Of a stretch of DNA of 48,922 bases, positions 27,362-35,870 are shown piece after piece; the first letter of the stretch is position 1; the number at the start of each line of letters is the position of its first letter. The position numbers were made by a program, and so were the translations under genes. This stretch comes from Planctomicrobium piriforme (GTDB lineage: Bacteria > Planctomycetota > Planctomycetia > Planctomycetales > Planctomycetaceae): contig CAMATH010000058.1 of NCBI GenBank assembly GCA_945860955.1, forward strand, positions 1 to 48,922. Direction: 5' to 3'. Below the pieces are notes generated by a model. It did not search any database. It worked only from the letters and a program-made list of their open reading frames with translations, and had not been told where the DNA came from.

Positions 27362-27388
27362 CCCCGTCGATTGATCGAATCGACGGGG
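27362..27388 (+). terminator. 11-bp perfect hairpin between gltB and gltD
   Basis: The arms CCCCGTCGATT (27362-27372) and AATCGACGGGG (27378-27388) flank a 5-base loop. It lies 21 bases after the gltB stop and 52 bases before the gltD start. No T-run follows, so full termination is doubtful. It may attenuate gltD or protect the gltB message. Confidence 0.5.
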
Positions 27389-27440
27389 CGGCTTCAGTTC
27401 ACTCAGCATACAGCTACGCCAGCAGTCAACGGAAAGAGTC

Positions 27441-28916
27441 ATGGGTAAGCCCAGCGGATTCATGGAGTTTGAGCGTGAGACCCCGAAGCGACGGGAAGTC
27501 GCCACGCGTCTACACGATTATCAGGAGGTCTATCAGCCGTTTCCCGAGTTGAAGCTGCTGGAACAGGGAGCTCGCTGCATGGACTGCGGCGTTCCTTTCT
27601 GCCACACCGGTTGCCCGTTGGGGAATATCATTCCCGACTGGAACGACCTGGTCTATCGCGGGAACTGGAAAGAGGCGATCCGCCGGCTGCACGCGACGAA
27701 CAACTTCCCGGAATTCACCGGCCGGTTGTGTCCCGCGCCGTGCGAAGAGGCGTGCGTGCTGGGAATCAACGCCCCCGCCGTCACGATCAAGAACATTGAG
27801 AATTCGATTATTGAAAGAGCGTTCGCAGAAGGGTGGGTCGTTCCCGAACCCCCCGCGACGCGGACCGGCAAAAAGGTCGCAGTGATTGGTTCCGGTCCCG
27901 CCGGCCTGGCGGCGGCACAGCAGCTCAACCGGGCGGGTCACTGGGTGACGGTCTTCGAGCGGGCCGACCGTATCGGGGGACTGCTGCGGTATGGCATCCC
28001 GGAATTCAAGATGGAGAAGAACGTTCTCGACCGTCGGCTGAAGATCATGGAAGCCGAGGGAATCGTTTTCCGCACGGGAGTGAACGTGGGGGTCGACATC
28101 AGCGGCGAACAGTTACGTCGCGACTACGATGTGGTCCTCCTGGCGCTGGGATCGACCATTCCGCGCGATTTGCCGGTCCCGGGCCGGGAACTCAAGGGAG
28201 TTCACTACGCGATGGAGTTTCTGCCGTTGCAGAATCGCCGCTGTGAGGGAGACAAGATCGAGGACCGCGATTTTATCTCGGCCGCCGGCAAGCATGTGGT
28301 GATCATCGGCGGGGGAGACACGGGGGCCGACTGTCTGGGGACGGCGCATCGGCATGGCTGCAAGTCGGTGGTTCAACTGGAACTGTTGCCCAAACCGCCG
28401 AACCATCGTGACGACACCATGCCGTGGCCCTATTGGCCCACGGTTCTGCGCACTTCCAGTGCCCATGAAGAAGGGGGCGCACGCGACTGGAGCGTGGGGA
28501 CCGAGCGGTTCACGGGATCCAACGGCCAGGTCGAGAAGCTGCATGCCGTTCGATTGGAATGGGTGAACGAAGGGGGACGGATGCAGATGAAAAAGGTCGC
28601 CGGCAGCGAGTTCGAACTCGACGCCGACTTGGTTTTGCTGGCGATGGGCTTCCTCGGTCCGCAGAAACAGGGCCTGGTTGAACAGCTTGGTGTCGAACTC
28701 GACCCGCGCAGCAATGTGAAAGCGGACGACAGCTATATGACCAGTGTTCCCGGAGTCTTTTCCGCGGGCGACGTACGGCGTGGTCAGTCGCTGATCGTGT
28801 GGGCGATCTGGGAAGGTCGCGAAGCGGCGGTCGGAGTCGATAAATACCTGATGGGATCGAGCGAATTGCCAACCTCGCCACAGTTGTTGGGACGCGACGT
28901 GCGCGCCGGTGTGTAA
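27441..28916 (+). CDS. gltD: Glutamate synthase small subunit
   Basis: This 491-residue FAD and iron-sulfur subunit feeds NAD(P)H electrons to GltB. Cysteines C46, C49, C54 and C58 (RCMDCGVPFCHTGCPLG) and C97, C101 and C105 (RLCPAPCEEACVLG) are the two cluster-binding groups of the family. A first dinucleotide fold (KVAVIGSGPAGLAAAQQL, from about 143) binds FAD, and a second (HVVIIGGGDTGADCLG, about 285) binds NAD(P)H. The C-terminal text GVFSAGDVRRGQSLIVWAI is typical. ATG 27441 has GGAAAGAG just upstream. Together with gltB it forms an NAD(P)H-dependent glutamate synthase; which cofactor cannot be told by eye. Confidence 0.97.
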   Translation: MGKPSGFMEFERETPKRREVATRLHDYQEVYQPFPELKLLEQGARCMDCGVPFCHTGCPLGNIIPDWNDLVYRGNWKEAIRRLHATNNFPEFTGRLCPAPCEEACVLGINAPAVTIKNIENSIIERAFAEGWVVPEPPATRTGKKVAVIGSGPAGLAAAQQLNRAGHWVTVFERADRIGGLLRYGIPEFKMEKNVLDRRLKIMEAEGIVFRTGVNVGVDISGEQLRRDYDVVLLALGSTIPRDLPVPGRELKGVHYAMEFLPLQNRRCEGDKIEDRDFISAAGKHVVIIGGGDTGADCLGTAHRHGCKSVVQLELLPKPPNHRDDTMPWPYWPTVLRTSSAHEEGGARDWSVGTERFTGSNGQVEKLHAVRLEWVNEGGRMQMKKVAGSEFELDADLVLLAMGFLGPQKQGLVEQLGVELDPRSNVKADDSYMTSVPGVFSAGDVRRGQSLIVWAIWEGREAAVGVDKYLMGSSELPTSPQLLGRDVRAGV

Positions 28917-29457
28917 GGGACGTTGTTGTTTGGGGATCTCGAGAAACCGCGTCACCGGAGGGCGAGGCTCCTGCCGAGCCGCCAGTGTGCGTTCGAGCGC
29001 ATAACGACGTTCACCGGGCAGCCATCGACGCACGTTCCATCGGAAGCCGCCTCTGTTTTCGCGGTGGTCCAACCGCGTGCTTGGCGTGCCCGCGACAACG
29101 ATTTCAATTCGACAACATGGTTCGGTTGGCTGCCGAGCGCCGCCCAGTTGGCGGTGCTTGGCGGTTGACCGCACAGCGGCGGTTCACGAGGACGTTCGCC
29201 CTCCCATCGCGTCGGATTTAGTCCATCCACGTGGTTTGGTTGGCGGTTACGCATTGGTCCCCGCGACCCACGAATATCCGAGTTCCGAAAATGCACTCGT
29301 GGTCGCGTTCCGCGACGTGTAGTATCAGGTATCTGTGATTGAGGACTGTTCGTGTGGATTGAAACCCACGCTGCGTTTTCCAGCGGACGTCCTCATGCGG
29401 TGTCCTCGTGGTGGGTTGTTTTCGTTCGCCACTGTCGTGTCCTTCGGGAGACGTGAG
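28917..29457. repeat. Intergenic mosaic of dispersed-repeat-like segments
   Basis: This 541-base region has no supported gene. Segment 28957-28991 (plus strand) and the reverse complement of 29169-29205 match at 26 of 35 aligned bases and would translate as EGEAPAEP and EGERPREP. This is text I recall as spurious ORF content in many planctomycete genomes. A second pair, 29113-29131 and 29227-29245, is a direct repeat (ACATGGTTCGGTTGGCTGC / ACGTGGTTTGGTTGGCGGT). The region looks like nested copies of small non-coding repeats, not a decayed gene. It probably also contains the promoter of the gene at 29458, which I cannot place. Confidence 0.6.
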
Positions 29458-30234
29458 ATGAGTCGTTTGATTCCGTCCCGTGTCGCGTTGCTTGTTGTCG
29501 CCCTGTCGTGGACAGCGGTCGCGATCCCGTTGAACCTCGCTGCGCAACAAAAAGGCGGGGCCAACGAGGAAGTGTCCCAGGATTCGCGCTCGGTTCAGCT
29601 CACGGCGCTCGAGGAGTTCAACTCGTTGATCGGGGGCTGGAGGGGAGTCGCACAGCCACAACGGGGGTCGAACAAGGGGGCCTGGAGCGAGACGGCCGAG
29701 TGGGTTTGGGAAGTGTCGAAGACGTCGGCGGCGGTGCGGTACACTGTCAAAGAGGGGAAGCAACTGGTCAGTGGCCGGTTCACCTACGATCCCGAAAAGG
29801 AACAGTTCACCCTCGACGGGGTTTTTGACGACAAATCGGAACGGCGGTACGTTGGCCGATTCGCGGGGAACAAACTGACTCTCGACACCGAACCCGATGA
29901 ATCGGGGGCCACCCATCAAATGGTCGTTACCCGGCTCAATGAAAAGCGGACACTGGTGCTGTATCAGACCCGGCTCGCCAACCAGAAGCAGTTTGCCCGA
30001 GTCGCGGAAGTGGGCTACACCCGCGAGGGAACGAAACTGGCGGAGGAAGGGGTGGATGGCCCCGAATGCGTGGTGACCGGTGGCAAGGGGACCACGAAAC
30101 TCGAGTACAAAGGAAAGACCTACTGGGTCTGCTGCACCGGTTGCCGGGACGCGTTTCTGGATGACCCGGAAGGGATCATCGCCGACGCCGCTGAGCGGGC
30201 GAAAAAGAAGGCGGCGAAAAAGCCGAAGTCGTGA
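29458..30234 (+). CDS. Exported lipocalin-like protein with C-terminal YHS/TRASH-type domain
   Basis: This 258-residue protein starts with a signal peptide (SRVALLVVALSWTAVAIPLNLAAQ). Residues about 50-190 form a beta-rich domain resembling DUF1579/lipocalin-like proteins (FNSLIGGWRGVAQ, GRFTYDPEKEQFTLDGVFDD). The C-terminus (200-245) resembles a YHS/TRASH metal-binding module: Cys204, then YKGKTYWVCCTGCRDAF with Cys225, 226 and 229. Such modules bind copper or other heavy metals in related proteins; here metal binding is inferred. A Lys-rich tail ends the protein. ATG 29458 is chosen because GGGAG lies 7 bases upstream and the signal starts there; an in-frame ATG at 29335 gives no signal peptide. 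The next genes are convergent. Confidence 0.75.
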   Translation: MSRLIPSRVALLVVALSWTAVAIPLNLAAQQKGGANEEVSQDSRSVQLTALEEFNSLIGGWRGVAQPQRGSNKGAWSETAEWVWEVSKTSAAVRYTVKEGKQLVSGRFTYDPEKEQFTLDGVFDDKSERRYVGRFAGNKLTLDTEPDESGATHQMVVTRLNEKRTLVLYQTRLANQKQFARVAEVGYTREGTKLAEEGVDGPECVVTGGKGTTKLEYKGKTYWVCCTGCRDAFLDDPEGIIADAAERAKKKAAKKPKS

Positions 30235-30271
30235 CGGATTGGGACGACGGGCCACACTAGGTCCGTACGAT

Positions 30272-30556
30272 TCACGGGGGATCGTAACCCCCCGGGTGAA
30301 AGGGATGGCAACGGCAAATGCGGCAGATCCCCCGGCACGCACCGGACACCGCGCCGTATTTCCGCACGCTGCCGATGAAGTAGTGACTGCAGGTCGGTTG
30401 AAAGCGACACTGGCGACCGATGAACGGACTGAGCGTGTATTGGTAGACCCGCACGCCGCCAATCAGGATCTCTGCCGGCAACTTCCAGAGCCAGTTTCCC
30501 AGCTTCGTCCAGCCGCCGAATCGTGGTTCGGGAGGTTGGGGTGAATCAGGGGGCAT
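30272..30556 (-). CDS. yidD: Membrane protein insertion efficiency factor YidD
   Basis: This 94-residue member of the YidD family helps the YidC insertase place proteins in the inner membrane. The family core is clear: [27 protein letters not shown], with the CxFxPTCS motif, then a Gly-Cys-rich end ([20 protein letters not shown]). It starts 15 bases after the rnpA stop, so rnpA-yidD is a normal pair. yidC is not visible nearby. Confidence 0.95.
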   Translation of the reverse strand: MPPDSPQPPEPRFGGWTKLGNWLWKLPAEILIGGVRVYQYTLSPFIGRQCRFQPTCSHYFIGSVRKYGAVSGACRGICRICRCHPFHPGGYDPP

Positions 30557-30571
30557 GGCGGGTGGCCGGTC

Positions 30572-31015
30572 TCAATGGGACTCGTTCAGCCGACCGGACA
30601 CAATCGGCGTGTCGGCCGCTGCCGCGACGGGGACCATAGGAAGTGGCGGTTCATCCCGGCGTTTCTTGTCCGCCCGACGGCTGGCCTGGTTCGCCAGTGA
30701 CGGGAGATCACTTTGCAATTCCCGCAGTGTCGCGCCTTTGAAATCCTGCGGGACAATGACGTAATCGCAGCCGGCTGGCCAGAGATTGCGGGTCAGGCGG
30801 AATGTTTCGCGGAGCAGCCGCTTGATGCGGTTGCGGACCACGGCCCCCCCATGTTTCTTCGAAACACTAAGCCCCAGCCGCGGGTGAGTCAGGTCATTCG
30901 GGGCGGCGAAGATCAACACCCGCCGACCGCGGGCGGAGCAGCGGAATTTGTAGACGCGATCGAACTCCGCGGGCCGGCGAAGATGCTGCTGTTTGGGAAA
31001 CGTCTGGGACGACAT
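30572..31015 (-). CDS. rnpA: Ribonuclease P protein component
   Basis: RnpA is the protein subunit of RNase P, which trims the 5' leader of tRNA precursors. This 147-residue protein has the family RNA-binding motif RNRIKRLLRE (61-70) and the N-terminal LRRPAEFDRVYK. The C-terminal 40 residues beyond the fold (SRRADKKRRDEPPLP onward) are an extension. It starts 3 bases after the stop of a small membrane protein. rpmH, which precedes rnpA in most bacteria, is absent here: the 1.3 kb upstream holds the membrane protein and a dnaJ-like gene instead. Confidence 0.95.
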   Translation of the reverse strand: MSSQTFPKQQHLRRPAEFDRVYKFRCSARGRRVLIFAAPNDLTHPRLGLSVSKKHGGAVVRNRIKRLLRETFRLTRNLWPAGCDYVIVPQDFKGATLRELQSDLPSLANQASRRADKKRRDEPPLPMVPVAAAADTPIVSGRLNESH

Positions 31016-31018
31016 CGG

Positions 31019-31453
31019 TCAGGCCGATTCCCCGGAAGGGGGCGGAGGACTCGCGGAGTCGGGTGGAAGCAGCGGATCGTGGGGCGCGGATTCGGATTTC
31101 TTCCGCAGGAACCAGTATTCATCCCGGGGCTGGCAATCGGGGAGCGGAGCGCGGACCAGCCGCCGGGCGCGGGCGCCAATCAATAGCACCACCGCCAACA
31201 GGGCGATCCCCAAGACGATGACAACCGACAGCAGTACCACACCGGCGGTCGCGATCTGACTGCGCTGCTTGGGACTGAGAGGATTGGGTTTCGGGGCGGT
31301 TTCCCCGGCGGACGTAGAACCGTCGTCGAGTGCCGGGGTGTCTTCCTTGGAAGGAGGTTCCTGCGAACCGGCGGAAGGTAGGCAGCAGCAGATCGCCAGC
31401 AGACACGCCAGAAATCGCGACGCGAGAGCCGTCCGGCTGGTCCCGCCTACCAC
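31019..31453 (-). CDS. Small membrane protein of unknown function
   Basis: This 144-residue protein has an N-terminal hydrophobic segment (residues about 11-29, likely a signal) and one strong membrane helix (about 68-93, IATAGVVLLSVVIVLGIALLAVVLL). A short basic/aromatic tail (RDEYWFLRKK) and a Pro/Ser-rich end follow. The start is GTG 31453, overlapping the 3' end of the dnaJ-like gene by 7 bases, and the stop is 3 bases before rnpA, so all four genes of this block are probably translated from one message. No family recognised. The overlap supports it as a real gene. Confidence 0.7.
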   Translation of the reverse strand: MVGGTSRTALASRFLACLLAICCCLPSAGSQEPPSKEDTPALDDGSTSAGETAPKPNPLSPKQRSQIATAGVVLLSVVIVLGIALLAVVLLIGARARRLVRAPLPDCQPRDEYWFLRKKSESAPHDPLLPPDSASPPPPSGESA

Positions 31454-32364
31454 AAGCCACCACGCGGGTTGAACGCGGCTTCGGTCGCGAACTCCTTGAG
31501 CAATTCCTGAGCTTTGGGGGAAAGCTGCGGGGGGAGGACGATTTTAACGATCGCGTACAGGTCACCCCGTTGTTTTGTGGCGTGAAACACCACCCCCTTC
31601 GCTTTCAGTCGCATTTTGGAACCGCTGGACGTTCCCGGAGGTATGGTGACCAGGACTGTTCCCTCCGACAGGGTGGGAACATCGACTTTCGCGCCGAGTG
31701 CCGCTTCAGTGACGGTCACCGGAACCTCGACAATCAGGTCGCGCCCTTCGCGACGGAACCACGGATGCTTTGCGACAACCACCCGCACCATCAGGTCACC
31801 TGGCTTGCCGCCCCCAGTCCCGGGATGTCCCTGCCCCGAGAGACGGATGATCTTTCCCGTATCGATGCCCGCGGGAATCTTGATCGTCAGGTGTTCGTCC
31901 CGGCCGCCCCGTTGCAGAAAGAGATCGTAGTCCCCCCCCTCGGCGGCGATTTGAAACGGAATCTCCACTTCAATGTCGAGATCCTGGCCGTCGAACATGT
32001 CGAAACCGGCCGACTGCCCGAACGGAGAGGCCCGACGCCCTTTTTCCGGTCGCTGACCCTGGTTGAACAGGCTTTCGAGGTCGAAACCGAACGGAAAGGG
32101 ACTCCCGCCTCCACCCGGTGCGGGTTTTGGCCGAAAGCCGGGGCCGTCGGGGTTCTTGAATTGGTCGTAGTTCGACCGCTTCGTCGCATCCGAGAGAATC
32201 TCGTACGCCTGCTGGACCTCTTGAAATTTGGTCGCCGCTTCTTTCGAGGCGTCCAGGTCAGGATGGTACGTCCGCGCCAGCTTTTTGTAAGCCTTGCGAA
32301 TTTCATCTTCGGTGGCGGTCTTCGAGACCCCCAGCGTTTGGTATGGATCTTGGGTCATGCCCAT
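31447..32364 (-). CDS. DnaJ-class co-chaperone, CbpA-like
   Basis: This 305-residue co-chaperone stimulates DnaK ATPase activity. The J domain is at residues 7-70 with the His-Pro-Asp triad at 34-36 (RTYHPDLDAS). A Gly/Phe-rich linker follows (about 80-125), then the two C-terminal beta domains (DLDIEVEIPF, KIPAGIDTGKIIRLSGQG, VTVTEAALGAKVDVPT). The Cys-rich zinc domain of DnaJ proper is missing, so it is a type II, CbpA-like protein. It is the first gene of a block with rnpA and yidD. Met3 at 32358 could be the true start. The upstream region to 32580 is a divergent promoter region containing a repeat copy at 32421-32460. Confidence 0.92.
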   Translation of the reverse strand: MGMTQDPYQTLGVSKTATEDEIRKAYKKLARTYHPDLDASKEAATKFQEVQQAYEILSDATKRSNYDQFKNPDGPGFRPKPAPGGGGSPFPFGFDLESLFNQGQRPEKGRRASPFGQSAGFDMFDGQDLDIEVEIPFQIAAEGGDYDLFLQRGGRDEHLTIKIPAGIDTGKIIRLSGQGHPGTGGGKPGDLMVRVVVAKHPWFRREGRDLIVEVPVTVTEAALGAKVDVPTLSEGTVLVTIPPGTSSGSKMRLKAKGVVFHATKQRGDLYAIVKIVLPPQLSPKAQELLKEFATEAAFNPRGGLW

Positions 32365-32420
32365 GCGTTGCGGAATCCCAGGGTGTTTTGTCTGATTCTA
32401 TGAGTTGACACGCGGCGATT

Positions 32421-32460
32421 CCAGCATGGGGACTGTCCGCTTTGTGGCGACGACGCTCCG
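32421..32460. repeat. Second copy of 40-base intergenic repeat
   Basis: This segment matches 9447-9486 at 32 of 40 positions in the same orientation (shared core GGGGACTGTC, then TTTGT and CGCTCCG). The perfect inverted repeat of the first copy is not kept here. It lies in the 215-base spacer between divergent dnaJ-like and ABC permease genes. Confidence 0.6.
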
Positions 32461-32579
32461 CGGCGTGGCGCCGGTTGTGACAAACACGCCACCGGATCGC
32501 CTCAACCGACAGCCTCCTATCTCGCGCCGAGTGGCGCTCCCCTCGACACCCGTGGCCACCCCACTACAATCAGCTTTCC

Positions 32580-33872
32580 ATGTTTTCATTCGCCCTGAAG
32601 AATCTTCTCAGTCGACCGCTTCGCACCGCTCTTGCGCTGTGCGGACTGACGGTCGCTATCGCTGGCATGGTCGGCCTGTTCTCGGTTGCCGAAGGGATTC
32701 AAGATACCGTTCGAACGACTTTCGGGAAAATGCCTGGGGTGACACTGCTCCAGCCTGGGGCACCGTTGCCTTTGTTTTCCCGCCTTCCCACCGCATGGGG
32801 CGAAGAGATCGCGAAACTCCCGGGGGTGCATGTCGTCCATTCCGAAGTCTGGTCGAGGGCCCATCTGGTCGAGGGAAAGCCCGCCATCAGCCCGCCCCGG
32901 TTCCTGTTCGGTTCCGATCTGGTTCAGGCTGATCAGCTTCGGTACAGCGTCTACCGCGAAAAAATGGTCCAGGGGCGAGCGTTAAATTCCAATGATCGCG
33001 GCACCCAGCGGTGTGTGATTTCGCAGGCAATCGCCGACGAATATGGCCGGCTACTGGGCGAGAATCTCCGGGTCGACGGGCACGACCTCGAAATCGTCGG
33101 GATCTACAAATGCGATTCGCTGTTTCTCGATGTCTCGATCATTCTGGATATCGCCCTGGTCCGAAAACTCGGGCACCTGGGGGAGGACACGGTCTGCAAC
33201 TTCTATGTCGAACCGGATGTCGACACTTCCAGCGAGGTCTTGACGACGAGGCTGAAAGATCTGTTCGCAGGCCGATCGCTTGGCGCGTGGCAGCCGACCC
33301 TCGAACAGGCGATCGACCTGGCGGGGGACAGCCCGATGGTCAAGCAGCTCGCGCCGCTGGCCCGGATGGCGGCGGCCGCTGCCGGGGGTGACGACGAGGC
33401 TCCCCCCGTCACCGACGAAATCCCGATCGAAGTTCGGGGAAATGAAGATTGGTCGCAGCAGGTTTACCAGTTGAGCGCCGATCTGGATTTGTTCCTCGCG
33501 ATCATGACCAGTATCGGCGTCACGATTGCCTTCATGGGAATCGTGAACACGATGTTGATGAGTGTCTCGGAACGGATCATCGAATTCGGAATTCTGAAGG
33601 CGAATGGCTGGTCGGGTGCTGAGGTGCTGAAGTTGATCGGATATGAAAGCGGGATCCTGGGATTCGGCGGGGGCGTGCTGGGATCAATCGTCGGCTGGAT
33701 CGCCACCCACATCATCAACGCCCAGTTTCCTACCCGGCTTCATCTTTACGCCAGTCCCAAGCTGCTGGTCATCAGCCTGGTCTTCAGTTGTGTTCTCGGG
33801 ATTCTCGCCGGCCTCTACCCGGCACTGCGGGCGGCGCGTATGGCCCCCATGGAGGCGATTCGCCGTGGTTGA
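32580..33872 (+). CDS. ABC transporter permease, MacB/FtsX type
   Basis: This 430-residue permease has the MacB/LolE/FtsX layout: one N-terminal helix (about 14-38), a large periplasmic domain (about 40-295, with an Ala/Glu-rich linker near 262-280) and three C-terminal helices (about 303-328, 358-380 and 393-418) ending in [19 protein letters not shown]. It pairs with the ATPase that follows, whose GTG start lies 8 bases inside its 3' end. Systems of this type do mechanotransmission or export lipids, peptides or drugs without moving the substrate through the membrane core. The substrate is unknown. No Shine-Dalgarno is evident. Confidence 0.9.
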   Translation: MFSFALKNLLSRPLRTALALCGLTVAIAGMVGLFSVAEGIQDTVRTTFGKMPGVTLLQPGAPLPLFSRLPTAWGEEIAKLPGVHVVHSEVWSRAHLVEGKPAISPPRFLFGSDLVQADQLRYSVYREKMVQGRALNSNDRGTQRCVISQAIADEYGRLLGENLRVDGHDLEIVGIYKCDSLFLDVSIILDIALVRKLGHLGEDTVCNFYVEPDVDTSSEVLTTRLKDLFAGRSLGAWQPTLEQAIDLAGDSPMVKQLAPLARMAAAAAGGDDEAPPVTDEIPIEVRGNEDWSQQVYQLSADLDLFLAIMTSIGVTIAFMGIVNTMLMSVSERIIEFGILKANGWSGAEVLKLIGYESGILGFGGGVLGSIVGWIATHIINAQFPTRLHLYASPKLLVISLVFSCVLGILAGLYPALRAARMAPMEAIRRG

Positions 33873-34560
33873 TGGCTCCGACACGAACACCATTGACGTC
33901 ACCAACGTCGTCAAATCGTATCGCAGTGGACTGGGAGAAGTTCGCGCGTTGCGGGGACTCACCTGCCAGATTCCGCGGGGCAAACTGTCGTTCATTGTCG
34001 GTCCCTCCGGGAGCGGCAAAAGCAGCCTGCTGTATCTGCTGGGGGGACTCGATCAACCCGACTCCGGCGAGATCGCGGTCTTTGGCCGTCGACTCTCCTC
34101 CCTTTCCAAACGGGAACGCGACGAATTCCGTCGCCGCCAGGTCGGGTTCATTTTTCAGAATTTCAACCTGCTGGGAAACCTGTCGGCGGTCGACAATGTG
34201 CTGGTTCCGTTTCTGCCGCAAGGGATCTCGGCGAAACTCCGACAGGAGGCGGTCGACCTGCTCACGCAGGTCGGATTGGGCAATCGCCTGGACCATCGGC
34301 CCAATCAGCTTTCCGGCGGTGAGCAACAGCGCGTCGCCATCGCGCGAGCGCTGCTCAAGCGCCCGCTCCTGGTGCTGGGAGACGAGCCGACCGGCGAATT
34401 GGATTCGAATTCCGGTGCCGAGATCTACCGACACCTGCGGGAACTCCGCGACGCGCAGGGATCCACGGTCGTGGTGGTGACACACGACCGGAGTCACATT
34501 CAGCCGGGGGATTTTGTATTGACGATTCGGGATGGCGGGCTGGAAGTCGGGAACGGGTGA
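33865..34560 (+). CDS. ABC transporter ATP-binding protein, MacB/LolD type
   Basis: This 231-residue ATPase powers the upstream permease. Walker A is GPSGSGKS (46-53), the Q-loop text is [14 protein letters not shown], the signature [16 protein letters not shown] and Walker [14 protein letters not shown]; the His switch is VVVVTHD. All catalytic residues are present. GTG 33865 is chosen since it overlaps the permease stop by 8 bases and begins just before the first strand; longer in-frame extensions would lie inside the permease gene. It belongs to the lipoprotein/MacB subgroup. The M19 dipeptidase begins 107 bases later. Confidence 0.93.
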   Translation: MVDGSDTNTIDVTNVVKSYRSGLGEVRALRGLTCQIPRGKLSFIVGPSGSGKSSLLYLLGGLDQPDSGEIAVFGRRLSSLSKRERDEFRRRQVGFIFQNFNLLGNLSAVDNVLVPFLPQGISAKLRQEAVDLLTQVGLGNRLDHRPNQLSGGEQQRVAIARALLKRPLLVLGDEPTGELDSNSGAEIYRHLRELRDAQGSTVVVVTHDRSHIQPGDFVLTIRDGGLEVGNG

Positions 34561-34666
34561 GTTGACGTGTACGTCAGGTGGCCACCCCGTGGACCGATTT
34601 GTCCACTTTGACTATTCTTTCGAAGACGCCCCTCTCATTCGACCTCCGTTTCACGAATCCCACCCC

Positions 34667-35794
34667 ATGAGCCAGAACGGTTCCCCCCTGATTTTCGACT
34701 GCCACCTCGACCTCAGCATGAACGCGCTGGAGTGGAATCGCGATCTCACCTGGCCGTTGGAGAAAATCAGACGTTGGGAACTGTCGATGAAAGACAAAAT
34801 CGACCGTGGGAATGGAACGGTCTGTCTGCCGGAAATGCGTCGGGGACGGATCGGGATCTGTGTCGCGACACAAATCGGACGGCATTCCCCCTACTTCCAC
34901 AAGTTGCCCGGTTGGAGTTCGCAGGCGCAGGCCTGGGCGCAAACTCAGGGGCAGCTCGCCTGGTACCGGGCAATGGAGGAGGCGGGCGAGATGACCTCGA
35001 TCCGAACCAAGGCGGAACTCGATCGTCATGTGCAGTTGTGGCTGGATAATCCGCCGCTGGATGAGTCGCTGTATGTCTCGGACTCGAAGACGAAACCTCC
35101 CAAGACACCGATTGGCTATCTGCTGAGTCTGGAGGGGGCCGATTCGATCGTCTCGTTGTCCCACCTGGAACGGAGTTATGCCGACGGGTTGCGGGCGCTC
35201 GGCCCCGCGCACTATGGCCCGGGGGTCTACGCTCACGGGACCGACGCCGCCGGCCCCATGCCTGTGAAAGGGCACGGGCTGCTGCGTGAGATGGACCGTC
35301 TGGGAATGATTCTCGATGTCACCCATTTGTGTGACGAGAACTTCTGGGAGGCGCTTGACATATTCCAAGGACCGATCTGGGCGAGTCACCAGAACTGCCG
35401 GGTCCTCGCGCCGTGGAACCGACAGTTCGCCGACGATCAGATTCGCGCCGTGATTGAACGCGGGGGCGTGTTGGGAATGGCGTTCGACGCGATCATGATG
35501 GTTCCCGGCTGGAAGCACATGCGGAGCAAACCGCAGGATTACCAGCTCAAAATCAGCCGCATTTGCGATCACATTGACCATGTGTGTCAACTCGCGGGGA
35601 ACGCGCGGCACGTGGGGATCGGCACCGACCTCGATGGCGGCTACGGCACCGAACAGATGCCGCTCGACATGGATTCGATCGCCGACCTGCAAACGATTCC
35701 GGGTTTGCTCCGCTCGCGGGGGTACACCGAGGAAGACATTGAGGGAATCATGTGGCGCAACTTCATCGATTTTCTGCGTCGCGTGCTGAAGTAA
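34667..35794 (+). CDS. Peptidase M19 family (renal dipeptidase-like)
   Basis: This 375-residue zinc peptidase of the M19 family hydrolyses dipeptides and related amides. The zinc ligands can be placed: His13 and Asp15 in FDCHLDLS, Glu156 in LLSLEGADS, His220 in DVTHL and His241 in ASHQNCR. GIGTDLDGGYG near residue 325 is the conserved late Asp motif. There is no signal peptide, so it is probably cytoplasmic. I take ATG 34667 as the start; the longer open frame begins inside the ABC gene. The gene lies between an ABC transporter and hisC on the same strand. The link between them is unclear. Confidence 0.92.
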   Translation: MSQNGSPLIFDCHLDLSMNALEWNRDLTWPLEKIRRWELSMKDKIDRGNGTVCLPEMRRGRIGICVATQIGRHSPYFHKLPGWSSQAQAWAQTQGQLAWYRAMEEAGEMTSIRTKAELDRHVQLWLDNPPLDESLYVSDSKTKPPKTPIGYLLSLEGADSIVSLSHLERSYADGLRALGPAHYGPGVYAHGTDAAGPMPVKGHGLLREMDRLGMILDVTHLCDENFWEALDIFQGPIWASHQNCRVLAPWNRQFADDQIRAVIERGGVLGMAFDAIMMVPGWKHMRSKPQDYQLKISRICDHIDHVCQLAGNARHVGIGTDLDGGYGTEQMPLDMDSIADLQTIPGLLRSRGYTEEDIEGIMWRNFIDFLRRVLK

Positions 35795-35870
35795 ACCGGG
35801 GGTCGCCTGGGTCGGCCGCCAATTCGCCGCGCATCTCCGTTATTCCTCGCATCAACCACCTCCAAGAGCT

